DNA from: Streptomyces sp. NRRL F-5126
GTDB lineage: Bacteria > Actinomycetota > Actinomycetes > Streptomycetales > Streptomycetaceae
Assembly: GCF_000721265.1 (NCBI RefSeq)
Contig: NZ_JOFZ01000016.1
Location: forward strand, 124,001 to 188,000
Length of the DNA: 64,000 bases
Direction: 5' to 3'
Part shown: one piece after another, positions 53,392 through 62,435 of the stretch
Numbering within the stretch: the first letter of the stretch is position 1
Layout: every line of letters begins with the position of its first letter
Program-made: the position numbers and the translations under genes
The notes under the pieces: generated by a model
The model's database searches: none
What the model saw: only the letters and a program-made list of their open reading frames with translations
Told to the model about the DNA's origin: nothing

Positions 53392-54165
53392 GGACTGGTC
53401 GTATCCGCCCACGGCGTCGCGTCGGTCGTCGGCTCGGGACGAGGAATGCCGCCGGGCGGTGGCCTGCTCCGGGAGCTGCTTCGGCGGCGGCGCGGGCCGG
53501 TTCGAGACCCTTCTTGCCGTGGCCGAGGTGGGTGGCCCGCAGGCTCTGCCACGCAGGGTGCGGCAGTAGGCGATGTGGTCTTCTGCCGCGCCGGCGCGTT
53601 CGGAACGCCCTTGCCCACACCTCCGCGGCCGCCAAGGCGGTGCACCTGATGTACCGGGAGGTCGCCACGGAAGTCGGCCACGCCGCAAAGCAGTTGGCCA
53701 CCGACACCGCCACTCGGCAAGCCGGGCTGCTTGCTGAGTCCTGAGCGACCTCGACGACGAGGGCGCGCAGCACCATCCCCGCGGTGCGTGGCGGGCGAGG
53801 CGGGCGAGGTCCTGGCCGGCCCCGGCCTGCGGGTTGCGCCGCTAGGCGCCGGCTATCAGGGCGTGGATGCCGAGCCGGTTGGTGATGGCCGGCAGGGACG
53901 GGTGGTCCGGGCGTGGCGCGAGGAGCGTGGCGGCAGGCGCGGGGGCGGCCGCCGTGTCCTCAGGATGCCGGGCGGCGTCCTCGGCCGGGAAGTCGTGGGG
54001 GACGGCCTGTCCACATCGGCGTCCCGGTCCCGAAGGCGAAGGCCGCGCCGCGCGTGGGGGACATCCGTTCCGGGCAGGAGAACGTGAACTCCGGGGCCGG
54101 GTGAGGCCCACTCGATCGCGTCCCACGGCTCGGCCCCAGGTTCGGGACCGCCTCGTCGGATCGGA
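53392..54165. other. Degenerate stretch after the integrase relic
   Basis: About 774 bases without a convincing gene. A rightward frame near 53600-53744 ends in a plausible helix (L-M-Y-R-E-V-A-T-E-V-G-H-A-A-K-Q) and a leftward frame at 53842-54126 has some protein-like composition. Neither is recognised and both look like leftovers of a decayed element. Confidence 0.5.
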
Positions 54166-55857
54166 TCAGACCGTGCGGAAACCCGTCCCCGTCTTGCGTC
54201 CCAGGTGCCCCATCGCGACCAGGCCGCGCAGGGAGCGGGCCGCGGCGAAGTCCTCGGTGCCGAACGTCTCCCGCAGCCGGTCGAGGATCGCGAGCGACAC
54301 GTCGAGGCCCACCGTGTCCAGGAGCGTGAACGGGCCGAGCGGGAAGCCCAGCAGCGACTCGACGGCGGTGTCGACGTCGCCCATGTCGAGGCAACCGCCG
54401 CTCTCCATCGCCCGGATCGCGTGGTTCAGGTAGGAGAAGAGCAGGTAGTTGACGATGAAGCCGGTCCGGTCGCCGCAGCCGACGGCGGTCTTGCCGAGGC
54501 GCTCGCACAGGGCGCGGGCGGCGGCGTGGGCCGCGTCGCTCGTCGCCTCCGCGCGCACCACCTCGACCAGGCGCATCACCTGGGCCGGGTTGAAGAAGTG
54601 CATGCCGATCACGTCTTCGGGCCGGCCGGAGGCGGCCGCGCACTCGGCGACGGAGAGGCTCGAGGTGGTGGTCGCGAGCACCGCGCCGGGCCGGCACACC
54701 TTGCCGAGCTGCTCGAAGACCGTCCGCTTGACCGGCAGGTCCTCGACGACCGCCTCGATGACGAGGTCGCAGTCGTAGAGGACGGCGACGTCCTGGTCGC
54801 CGCGCACCAGGTCGAGCGCCGCGCCGGCGGCGCCGGGGTCGAGCCGGCCCCGCTTGACCGACCGGTCGAGCGACGAACCGATCGCCGCGCGGGCGGCGTC
54901 GGCCCGCTCGGTGGTCCGCCCCACCAGCGTGGTCCGTACACCGGCGAGCACCAGGGCCTGCGCGATGCCACGCGCCATGGTGCCGGTGCCCACGACGCCC
55001 ACGTGCCCGACGGCCGGAGCACCCTCCGGGGCCCGGTCCCGCGCCGCGGGGACGACGCGCCGCCCCGCGGCGTCGTAGGCGTAGAAGCCCTGGCCGCTCT
55101 TGCGCCCCAGCCGGCCGCTCTCGATCATCCGCTCCAGCGAGCCGGGCGGACGGTGGTGCTCCAGGCCGGTACGCCGGTACAGGTCGCCCAGTTCCCGGTG
55201 GACGGTGTCGACACCGACGGTGTCGAGCATCTCCAGGGGACCGGCGGGCAGGCCGCAGCCGAGCCGCATGGCGGTGTCGATGTCCTCGCAGGACGCGTAC
55301 CCCGCCTCGTGCAGCGCGGCGGCGCGGCCGAGGTAGGGCAGCAGCAACTCCCGGGCGGCGGCCGTGTCGGTGCCCTGCGGAGCGATTGGCCGGCCGAGCA
55401 GCGACACCAGCTCCTCGGCCGCCGAGACCGCCTCGGGCGCGGTCATCGTGGTGCTCACGAGCGCCGCCCCCGCCTTCGGTGACGACGGGACCGCGAAGCG
55501 CAGGCCCACCAGCCGAGCCGGTCGGCCGGACGCGACGGCGAGCGCGGGCACCGACAGCGAGGCCGTCGTCGTGACCAGGGCAGTGACGCGCGGGCACAGC
55601 GCACCCAGCCGGTGCAGCACCTCCGCCTTGCTCTCCGCGTCCTCGGACACGGCCTCGACGACGACGCCGGCCTCGGCCAGCCGCTCGACGTCGCCGCTCA
55701 CCTCGGCCGTGCCGGCCCACGAGCGCACCCTCGCGACGACGTCCGGGTCGGTGTCGACACCGATGACCCGGACCCCGCCCGCGTCCAGCGCGCGCAGCAG
55801 GCTCTGCCCCACCGAGCCCAGGCCGACCACGCCGACCACCCTGTGTTGCTCAACCAC
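54166..55857 (-). CDS. Tandem-domain 3-hydroxyacyl-CoA dehydrogenase
   Basis: 563 residues from GTG 55857. Two copies of a roughly 280-residue 3-hydroxybutyryl-CoA dehydrogenase unit follow each other, each with a Rossmann loop (V-G-V-V-G-L-G-S-V-G and V-G-V-V-G-T-G-T-M-A-R-G) and an all-helical C-terminal part (G-P-L-E-M-L-D-T-V-G; G-P-F-T-L-L-D-T-V-G). Only the second keeps the catalytic M-H-F-F-N-P; the first reads L-R-F-A-V-P. It likely makes 3-hydroxybutyryl-CoA from acetoacetyl-CoA to feed the reductase encoded upstream (inference). Confidence 0.9.
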   Translation of the reverse strand: MVEQHRVVGVVGLGSVGQSLLRALDAGGVRVIGVDTDPDVVARVRSWAGTAEVSGDVERLAEAGVVVEAVSEDAESKAEVLHRLGALCPRVTALVTTTASLSVPALAVASGRPARLVGLRFAVPSSPKAGAALVSTTMTAPEAVSAAEELVSLLGRPIAPQGTDTAAARELLLPYLGRAAALHEAGYASCEDIDTAMRLGCGLPAGPLEMLDTVGVDTVHRELGDLYRRTGLEHHRPPGSLERMIESGRLGRKSGQGFYAYDAAGRRVVPAARDRAPEGAPAVGHVGVVGTGTMARGIAQALVLAGVRTTLVGRTTERADAARAAIGSSLDRSVKRGRLDPGAAGAALDLVRGDQDVAVLYDCDLVIEAVVEDLPVKRTVFEQLGKVCRPGAVLATTTSSLSVAECAAASGRPEDVIGMHFFNPAQVMRLVEVVRAEATSDAAHAAARALCERLGKTAVGCGDRTGFIVNYLLFSYLNHAIRAMESGGCLDMGDVDTAVESLLGFPLGPFTLLDTVGLDVSLAILDRLRETFGTEDFAAARSLRGLVAMGHLGRKTGTGFRTV

Positions 55858-55912
55858 GCTTTGACTCCCCTGACTTCACGAAAATCGATTGACCTGCGGA
55901 CGGCGTATGGGG

Positions 55913-57286
55913 TCAGTCCCCGTCGGAGACCGCCCCGCCGTCGGCCGCAGGGGACGTGCGGAAGCGGTTGACGGCGTCGAGGTGCTCGGCACGCAGGGCG
56001 TGATCGCGGACGCCCGTACCCTCTCGGGGGGCCAGGGCAAGTACGCCGATCTTGCCCTGGTGGACGTTGTGGTAGACGTCCGAGGCGGCCTGGCCGGTGT
56101 CCTCGAGGCGGTACGTCCTGGACAGCGTCGGGTGGATCCTGCCCTTGACGATGAGGCGGTTGGCCTCCCACGCCTCGCGGTAGTTGGCGAAGTGCGAGCC
56201 GACGATCCGCTTCAGCGACATCCACAGGTACCGGTTGTCGTACTCGTGCATGTAACCGGAGGTGGAGGCGCAGGTGACGATCGTGCCGCCCTTGCGGGTG
56301 ACGAACACGCTCGCACCGAAGGTCTCGCGGCCGGGGTGCTCGAAGACGATGTCGACGTCCTCGCCACCGGTCAGTTCGCGGATGCGCGAGCCGAACCGCT
56401 TCCACTCCTTGGGGTCGTGCGTCCGCTCGTCCTTCCAGAACCGGAAGTCCTCCGCGCAGCGGTCGATGACGGCGGTGGCGCCCATGGCCCGGCACAGCTC
56501 GGCCTTGCGCGGGCTGGACACCACGCAGATCGGGTTGGCGCCGCCGGCCAGCACCAGCTGGGTCGCGTACGAGCCCAGGCCGCCGCTGGCGCCCCAGACC
56601 AGGACGTTGTCACCCTGCTTCATGCCCGCGCCGTTGCGGGACACCAGCTGACGGTAGGCGGTCGAGTTGACCAGTCCCGAGCTCGCCGCCTCCTCCCAGG
56701 TCAGGTGCTCGGGCTTCGGCATCAGCTGGTTGGCCCTGACCAGCGCCAGCTCGGCGAGGCCGCCGAAGTTGGTCTCGTAGCCCCAGATCCGCTGCTCCGG
56801 GTCGAGCATCGTGTCGTTGTGGCCGTCCGAGCCCTCCAGGTCGACGGAGAGGCAGTGGGCCACCACCCGGTCACCGGGCCGCCACCGCCGCACACCGGGG
56901 CCGGTGCGCAGCACGACGCCCGCGAGGTCGGAGCCGATCGTGTGGTAGTCCCGGTCGTGGCGCGCGGCCGAGCCGCTGGTGCGCCCGTAGCGCTCCAGCA
57001 GCGAGAAGGTGGACACCGGCGAACCGAGCGCGCTCCACACGGTGTTGTAGTTGATGGCGCTGGCCATGACCGCGATCAGCACCTCGCCGACCTCGGGCTG
57101 GGGGGTGGGCACGTCCTCGTGGTGGATGGACTTCGTCGTGTCGCGTTCCTGGGGTGGTATGCCCTCGAACATGTCGCGTTCGCTGCGGAACAGCACGGCC
57201 GCCTTGTGCGACTCGGGAACCCGCAGCGCGGCGAAGTCCTCGGAGACTGCGTCGGGCGACTCGATCATCTCGATGATGTGCTGCAT
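55913..57286 (-). CDS. ccr: Crotonyl-CoA carboxylase/reductase
   Basis: 457 residues from ATG 57286. It reduces crotonyl-CoA with NADPH and fixes CO2 to give ethylmalonyl-CoA. Landmarks are S-A-I-N-Y-N-T-V-W, W-G-Y-E-T-N-F-G-G-L-A-E, the nucleotide loop W-G-A-S-G-G-L-G-S-Y-A-T-Q, F-E-H-P-G-R-E-T-F-G and H-F-A-N-Y-R-E-A-W-E-A. The length matches the family. It is followed after 55 bases by the hydroxyacyl-CoA dehydrogenase, so the pair makes an ethylmalonyl-CoA extender for the adjacent PKS (inference). Confidence 0.96.
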   Translation of the reverse strand: MQHIIEMIESPDAVSEDFAALRVPESHKAAVLFRSERDMFEGIPPQERDTTKSIHHEDVPTPQPEVGEVLIAVMASAINYNTVWSALGSPVSTFSLLERYGRTSGSAARHDRDYHTIGSDLAGVVLRTGPGVRRWRPGDRVVAHCLSVDLEGSDGHNDTMLDPEQRIWGYETNFGGLAELALVRANQLMPKPEHLTWEEAASSGLVNSTAYRQLVSRNGAGMKQGDNVLVWGASGGLGSYATQLVLAGGANPICVVSSPRKAELCRAMGATAVIDRCAEDFRFWKDERTHDPKEWKRFGSRIRELTGGEDVDIVFEHPGRETFGASVFVTRKGGTIVTCASTSGYMHEYDNRYLWMSLKRIVGSHFANYREAWEANRLIVKGRIHPTLSRTYRLEDTGQAASDVYHNVHQGKIGVLALAPREGTGVRDHALRAEHLDAVNRFRTSPAADGGAVSDGD

Positions 57287-57725
57287 CACGGACCTCTCAG
57301 TTTTCGGCGTGGCTCGGAACAGGCGACGAATGTGGCTGCGGGCCGAATTCTGCGGTGCGCCGACGACACAGCCCAAGGTCCCCGCCGGTGGGGCAGGCCT
57401 GGCCGGCACAAGGGGGGGACGAACAAAGGCGGGCGCGTATCGGGCACACCGAGGGGAGAGGAAAAAGCCGCGTGCGGAGGAAGCGGCGTCCTGGTGCGGT
57501 CGTGAGACTCACCGGGACCGTAGCAGCGGACACCGAGCACGAACAAGCGCGGCCGTGCCGTACACGGCCACGGCCGGCGGGCCGGCGGAGTTCAGGATCG
57601 GTGAAATTAGCGAGGTGTAAGCACGGTGCGAGACATGCCTGGAACAGTGAGGCCGAACGATTACCGGAGCGGGCAGTGTCGAAGGCCGGGAGAGGGCCTC
57701 GGGGAAGGAAGGTGCGGCCGCTGGC
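57287..57725. promoter_or_regulatory. Non-coding gap upstream of ccr
   Basis: 439 bases with no gene. It should hold the ccr promoter, and any operator of the SARP protein encoded on its other side. An AT-rich patch (GTGAAATTAG) is at 57601-57610. No clear heptamer repeat array was found by eye. Confidence 0.4.
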
Positions 57726-58517
57726 CTAGGTCGGACGGGGCGCCCAACTCGCTGGACAGGCAGTGCTGAGGACTGCCTTGTCCTTGTTGAGGATGGCTTC
57801 GTGCAGGTGGCGCAGCGAGCGTCCAGGACGCAGTCCGAGACTGTCGGAGACCGCGCAGGCGCGTTCGTAGACGTGCAGGGCGTCCGCCTGGCGTTGCGAC
57901 CGGTACAGGGCGAGCATCAGATGTTGGTAGAACACCTCGTGATGCGGGTGACCGGCGATCAGTGAGTACAGCACGCTGATCATCTCGCGATGGCGGTCGA
58001 GGAGGAAGTTCGACACGATCAGCATTTCCAGGGCTTCCAGCCGCAGCTCTTTGATCCGCTGGGTGAAGCTGTTGACGGTGGGACCGCCCTGCAGACCGTC
58101 GAGCGGGGACCCGCGCCAGACGGAAAGCGCCTCCTTGAGAGCGGCGTTCGCCTCTTTCGCGTTTCCGGCCGCCAGTTCGCTGCGCCCGCGTTTGAGGGCC
58201 TGCTCGAAAAAGTGGAGGTCAAGGTCGTCGGACCCGAGATGCAGGACGTACCCGCTGGTGCGGGTGGCGATCAGATCATCGCGTTCGCTCGCCTGGGCAA
58301 GCAGCTTGCGAAGTTGTGAGACATAGGCATAGAGACTGGCCGAGGCGTGCTTCGGCTGGTTTTCGTCCCACAGCTCTGCGAGGAGATCCTTCGTCGGCAC
58401 TATCTGGTCGGCCCGGATGAGCAGCGTCGCCAGTATGATCTCGACTTTTCGAGTACTGGAGACGAATTCTTCATCCCCCGACGTTATCCTTAACGTCCCA
58501 AGAATTTCATAGCGCAT
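57726..58517 (-). CDS. SARP-family activator with a TTA codon
   Basis: 263 residues, ATG start. An OmpR-type winged helix (about 15-95; Y-V-S-Q-L-R-K-L-L and T-S-G-Y-V-L) is followed by the BTAD helical domain (W-R-G-S-P-L-D-G-L, then A-L-Y-R-S-Q-R-Q-A-D-A-L-H-V-Y). It lacks the ATPase and repeat parts of AfsR, so it is a small pathway-specific activator. Codon 9 is TTA (58491-58493), which makes translation depend on the bldA tRNA. The genes beside it are polyketide precursor and assembly genes, its probable targets. Confidence 0.94.
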   Translation of the reverse strand: MRYEILGTLRITSGDEEFVSSTRKVEIILATLLIRADQIVPTKDLLAELWDENQPKHASASLYAYVSQLRKLLAQASERDDLIATRTSGYVLHLGSDDLDLHFFEQALKRGRSELAAGNAKEANAALKEALSVWRGSPLDGLQGGPTVNSFTQRIKELRLEALEMLIVSNFLLDRHREMISVLYSLIAGHPHHEVFYQHLMLALYRSQRQADALHVYERACAVSDSLGLRPGRSLRHLHEAILNKDKAVLSTACPASWAPRPT

Positions 58518-59383
58518 GGACTAACCTTTGTTACTTTCCGGGGCGGCCGGTGGTGCTGATTTGGCCGGCGCCCTGTGGGCTGCTCTGAAGAGAATCCACG
58601 TCACGCGCCCCGCCTTCTTGCGGGAGGCGGACTCCGCCGGCGGGTGACGGGTCGGTCGACGTCCTCCCGCTCCCCGCGGTTCGGGGGCCGGCACGCACGC
58701 CCCACAGTCACCGGGAGAACGGCGACTGTCCGTGGTGCCGGTCTGAAGAGACAGGCTGTCCGTGGCTCTCGGGCGGCGCAACGCGCTCTCACCTCCCCCG
58801 TCTTCGTGGTGGACGAGCGGTCCACCGCCGGACTGGCATCGCGTACCCGACGATCGCCTCGTCGCGACGCTCAGCAAGCCCCTCCTCCCCTGCGGTCCGG
58901 TGGCGGTCTCCCATCGAACCGAACTGGCGTGATGTCGACCAGCGTACCGCCCGCGGAGACGGTGACATCAGCCTGCGTGGCCACCGCAATTGTAGTCATA
59001 CGGGTCTTCAGATCGGTATCCGGAAGATGGCACGTTTGAGTAGGTGCGAACCGGCACAACGGGCGACGGCCCGTATCGGACGAACCGGAACCTCCGGGAA
59101 CGCCGTCGGCCGCGGGATGGAACCATCGGCGAGAGTGCTGACCAGCCGCCCCGCACTTCATGCACCCCCATTTCGCGCCACTTCGCGGGAGGAGGCGCGG
59201 GTACGACGCCGGCAGGGCGGAAAGAGGCCATGGGCCCCGCTGCCAACCCGCCGGGCTGCCCTATGGGAAGCATTGCGACAGATAGCTGTTAGCGAGGAAA
59301 CCTACGATATTCGCGCTGGAAGGGCCGGGCCATCTCACCGTGGACGACCGGTTTCCTCCGTTGTTGGCGTATTAAGGAGAATA
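58518..59383. promoter_or_regulatory. Large divergent control region of the polyketide cluster
   Basis: 866 bases between the SARP gene and the rightward FkbH-like gene with no convincing coding frame. Local AT-richer patches occur around 58987-59040 and 59281-59320. An AAGGAGA ribosome site at 59374-59380 serves the GTG at 59384. Two promoters and regulator sites are expected here. Confidence 0.5.
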
Positions 59384-61270
59384 GTGACACCTGTCGCGCC
59401 CGCGGACTCAACGCCCGACCCCGCTGACGAACTTCTGCGGCTGCTCTCGACCGGCGAGGCGGTGGTCCGGTACCCACGCGTCGCCGACCTCCTCGCCACG
59501 GTGGAGCCCCCGGCCTTCGCACGCGCGTGCCACCAGCTCGCGCGGCTCGACCCCGACGCGGTCCTGGAGGCCCACCCGGACCGCGCCTCCGTCACCGTCG
59601 CCATCACCGGCCACGGCACCCTCTCGACCCTCGTACCACCGCTCACCGGCGAGCTGGCCCGGCACGGAATACTGCTGCGCCCTCACGTGAGCGACTTCGG
59701 CAGCTACATCTTCGACCTCCTCAACCCGGACAGCGACCTCTACAGCCAGCGCGCCGACCTCACGCTGTGCGTGCTCGACCCCATGATCGTCTTCGACGAG
59801 GTGCCCGTCCCCTGGCGGTCGGCCGACGTTCAGCGGGTCTTCGACGAGAAACTGCGCACCCTGGAGCGGATCGCGGCGACCTTCGGCGCCGGCGGCCACG
59901 GCACCCTCGTCCTCAACACCCTCCCGCTGCCCAGGCAGTTCACCGCACAGCTCGTCGACCACCGCTCCAGGAGCGAACTCGGCGCCGTCTGGCGCGAGGC
60001 CAACGCCCGCCTGCTGCGCATGGCGGCCTCGGCCCCCGGCCTCGTCGTGATCGACACGGACCCGCTGGTGGCGGAGGGCGTCACGGTCACCGACGCCCGG
60101 ATGAGCACGTACGCCAAGGCCCACCTCTCGGCCGACCTGCTCGCCCGCTATGCCCGGGAGATCGGCCACCTGGCACGACACAGCGTCGGCAAGAGCAAGA
60201 AGGCCCTCGTCCTCGACCTCGACGGCACGCTGTGGGGCGGAGTCCTCGGCGACGACGGCGTCGAGGGCATCGAACTCTCCGGCAGCCCCAAGGGCGAGGC
60301 GTTCAACGGCGTCCAACGCGTGGTGAAGCAGATCGGCTCCCAGGGCGTCCTCCTCGCCGTGGTCAGCAAGAACGAAATCGACCTGGTCCGCGAGGCGTTC
60401 CGGGACCGAAGGGACTCGGAACTGCGCGAGGACGACTTCGTCCGCGTCATCGCCAACTGGCGCCCCAAGCACGACAACCTGAAAGAGCTCGCACAGGCAG
60501 TCAACCTCGGCGTGGACAGCTTCGTCTTCGTCGACGACAGCCCCCTCGAATGCGGCCTCGTGCGCAGCGAACTGCCCGGCGTCTCCGTCGTCCGCGTGGA
60601 CGGCGACCCCGCCCTGCACGTCGAGAAGATCCTCCGGGACGGCTGGTTCGACACCCCCCAGCTCACGGCCGAGGACCAGCAGCGCGTCGTCCGCTACCAG
60701 GAAGAACTGGTCCGTAAGGACTTCCTGGACAGCTTCGACTCGGTCCAGGACTTCCTGCGCGAACTGAAGGTCACCGTACGGCTGGCCCCCGTCCGGGACA
60801 CCGAGATCCCGCGCGTGTCCCAGCTGACCCTGCGCACCAACCAGTTCAACCTGACCACCCGCCGTCTCCAGCAGGCCCAGGTGCAGGAACTGGCGGCCGC
60901 CCCGGCCGCCCGCGTGCTGACGATCCACTCCGGAGACCGCTTCGGCGACAACGGACTCGTCGGCGCCGTGTTCACGAGGCAGGACGAAGACACCCTGCAC
61001 ATCGACAACTTCGTCCTGAGTTGCCGGGTGTTCTCCCGCGGCATCGAGCAGACCGCGCTCGCCGCCGTCCTGGAACAGGCCCGCACCGACGGCATGCGGG
61101 CCGTGTACGGAACCTACCGGCCCAGCAAGAAGAACGGCGCGGTGCGGGACCTCTACCCCCGCTACGGATTCACCCCCGAGGCGGAGGACGGGGACACGCT
61201 CGTCTTCCGTCACGACCTGCGCCGGCTACCCGACCGACCCGAACACGTGTCGCTCCACGAGGAACTGTAG
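59384..61270 (+). CDS. FkbH-like glyceryl-ACP synthase (HAD-IIIC)
   Basis: 628 residues from GTG 59384, right after AAGGAGA. The N-terminal half has an SGNH-like domain (V-A-I-T-G-H-G-T-L and D-F-G-S-Y-I-F). The HAD motif D-L-D-G-T-L-W-G-G is at 278-286, with V-V-S-K-N and F-V-D-D-S-P later. A GNAT-like C-terminal domain ends the protein. The family loads a glyceryl unit from 1,3-bisphosphoglycerate onto an ACP. The ACP and E2-type genes next to it indicate tetronate formation rather than methoxymalonyl-ACP supply. Confidence 0.93.
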   Translation: MTPVAPADSTPDPADELLRLLSTGEAVVRYPRVADLLATVEPPAFARACHQLARLDPDAVLEAHPDRASVTVAITGHGTLSTLVPPLTGELARHGILLRPHVSDFGSYIFDLLNPDSDLYSQRADLTLCVLDPMIVFDEVPVPWRSADVQRVFDEKLRTLERIAATFGAGGHGTLVLNTLPLPRQFTAQLVDHRSRSELGAVWREANARLLRMAASAPGLVVIDTDPLVAEGVTVTDARMSTYAKAHLSADLLARYAREIGHLARHSVGKSKKALVLDLDGTLWGGVLGDDGVEGIELSGSPKGEAFNGVQRVVKQIGSQGVLLAVVSKNEIDLVREAFRDRRDSELREDDFVRVIANWRPKHDNLKELAQAVNLGVDSFVFVDDSPLECGLVRSELPGVSVVRVDGDPALHVEKILRDGWFDTPQLTAEDQQRVVRYQEELVRKDFLDSFDSVQDFLRELKVTVRLAPVRDTEIPRVSQLTLRTNQFNLTTRRLQQAQVQELAAAPAARVLTIHSGDRFGDNGLVGAVFTRQDEDTLHIDNFVLSCRVFSRGIEQTALAAVLEQARTDGMRAVYGTYRPSKKNGAVRDLYPRYGFTPEAEDGDTLVFRHDLRRLPDRPEHVSLHEEL

Positions 61271-61280
61271 GTGGAATGTG

Positions 61281-61508
61281 ATGATTAGTATCGACGAATT
61301 CGTCTCGATCGTGCGCGATGAACTCGGCCTCCCCCTCACGGCCGAGGACGTCGACCTGAGCTTCGACGAGCTGCCGGGCTGGGACTCCGTACAGATGCTG
61401 TGGCTGCTCACCATCCTGGAGCGGCGCACCGGCAAGAGCCTCTCCCTGCCGGACATGCTGGAGGCCCCCAGCCTCGCCGCTCTGTACAAGATCGTGGCGT
61501 CCCAGTGA
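61281..61508 (+). CDS. Stand-alone acyl carrier protein (glyceryl-ACP)
   Basis: 75 residues from ATG 61281; a GTG three bases earlier is also possible. The phosphopantetheine site is Ser36 in G-W-D-S-V-Q. The acidic helix-rich composition (D-E-L-G-L-P, A-L-Y-K-I) fits type II ACPs. It lies between the FkbH-like gene and the acyltransferase, overlapping the latter's start (GTGA), and is the expected carrier of the glyceryl unit. Confidence 0.93.
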   Translation: MISIDEFVSIVRDELGLPLTAEDVDLSFDELPGWDSVQMLWLLTILERRTGKSLSLPDMLEAPSLAALYKIVASQ

Positions 61509-62365
61509 GCGCCGCGCCCCTCGCCCACGAGCGGCGGCCCACCTTCTACTTCCTCGACCACATCAAGTCGTTCTCCCCGGTCTTCCTGGACACGGAGGTC
61601 GACATGACGGCCGTGCGACAGCACCGGGCGGACGCGCAGGCCGAGGGGCAGCACTACTCCCTCGTCTCCTACGTCGTCCACGCCGCCGGACGCGTGCTCG
61701 CCCAGCACCCCGAAGCCAACGCCGCCATCCGCGGGAACTTCGCACCCAAGGTCGCCAAGTTCACCGGCGTCGCGGGCAAGGTCACGTTCGACAAGACGGT
61801 CAACGGCCGCCGTGTGGTCCTGTCCACCGTGCTGCCGGACGTGCACGAGGCCGCCCAGGCGGACATCCAGCGGCAGATCGAATTCATCCGGGACGGCGAC
61901 CCGGAGACCATGCCGCAGCTCGCGAAGATCAGGGCGCTGCGCAAGCTGCCCGTGCCGCTGGGCCGACTGGCCTTCCGCACGGGCATCCGCGGCCTCGCCA
62001 AACGGCCGCAGCTGGTCGGCACCTTCGCGGTCACCTCCCTGGGCCACAGCGCCGTGGACAGCTTCCACTCGGTCGGCGGCACGACCGTCACCCTCGGCGT
62101 CGGCAGGATGTCCGACCGCCCGGTCGTCCGGGACGGCGCCGTCACCATCGCGCCGATGATGCGCCTCAGCCTCGCCTTCGACCACCGGGTCATCGACGGT
62201 GCGGAGGCGGCCGACGTGCTGACCGACCTCAAGACGCGGCTGGAGGAGATCGGCTCCCACATCCCGGAGCCGGCCACCACCGAGGACACCGCACCCGAGG
62301 ACACCGCACCCGAGGACACCGCACCCGAGGCGTCCGCCGCTGAGGACGTGCCGGCGGCGCCCTGA
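61505..62365 (+). CDS. E2-type (2-oxoacid dehydrogenase-like) acyltransferase of tetronate pathway
   Basis: 286 residues from GTG 61505. It is only the catalytic domain of E2 acyltransferases, without lipoyl or binding domains. The active-site motif is D-H-R-V-I-D-G at 226-232. In known tetronate clusters such an enzyme acetylates the exocyclic hydroxymethyl group ahead of elimination (Agg4/AbyA4 type). The last 30 residues contain a threefold T-A-P-E-D repeat encoded by tandem 15-base units. No alpha/beta hydrolase for the elimination step is in the window. Confidence 0.88.
   Translation: MSAAPLAHERRPTFYFLDHIKSFSPVFLDTEVDMTAVRQHRADAQAEGQHYSLVSYVVHAAGRVLAQHPEANAAIRGNFAPKVAKFTGVAGKVTFDKTVNGRRVVLSTVLPDVHEAAQADIQRQIEFIRDGDPETMPQLAKIRALRKLPVPLGRLAFRTGIRGLAKRPQLVGTFAVTSLGHSAVDSFHSVGGTTVTLGVGRMSDRPVVRDGAVTIAPMMRLSLAFDHRVIDGAEAADVLTDLKTRLEEIGSHIPEPATTEDTAPEDTAPEDTAPEASAAEDVPAAP
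62281..62328 (+). repeat. Three 15-base tandem repeats at the acyltransferase 3' end
   Basis: GAGGACACCGCACCC occurs three times in a row (62281-62325), encoding the repeated E-D-T-A-P in an acidic, disordered tail. Copy number could vary by slippage. Confidence 0.75.
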
Positions 62366-62389
62366 CCGGCACCAGCTCACCCCTCGCAC

Positions 62390-62426
62390 GGCGAAGGGCC
62401 CCAGTCTCCGACCGGGGCCCTTCGCC
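62390..62426. terminator. Strong bidirectional hairpin
   Basis: GGCGAAGGGCCCC (62390-62402) is the exact reverse complement of GGGGCCCTTCGCC (62414-62426), with an 11-base loop. It separates the convergent acyltransferase and PKS genes. Confidence 0.8.
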
Positions 62427-62435
62427 GTCGCCCAG

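Noticed and set aside
53514..53744. Small rightward frame ending with a helix-like segment near the integrase relic
   Set aside because: First half is arginine-rich nonsense and no family was recognised; kept only as possible debris.
57607..59297. Shared 9-mer TTAGCGAGG upstream of ccr and of the FkbH-like gene as a SARP site
   Set aside because: The two copies have opposite orientation relative to their genes, and a 9-base match is likely by chance between regions of this size.
59384..61508. FkbH-like and ACP genes as a methoxymalonyl-ACP pathway
   Set aside because: No O-methyltransferase or acyl-CoA dehydrogenase genes accompany them in the window, and an E2-type acyltransferase does.
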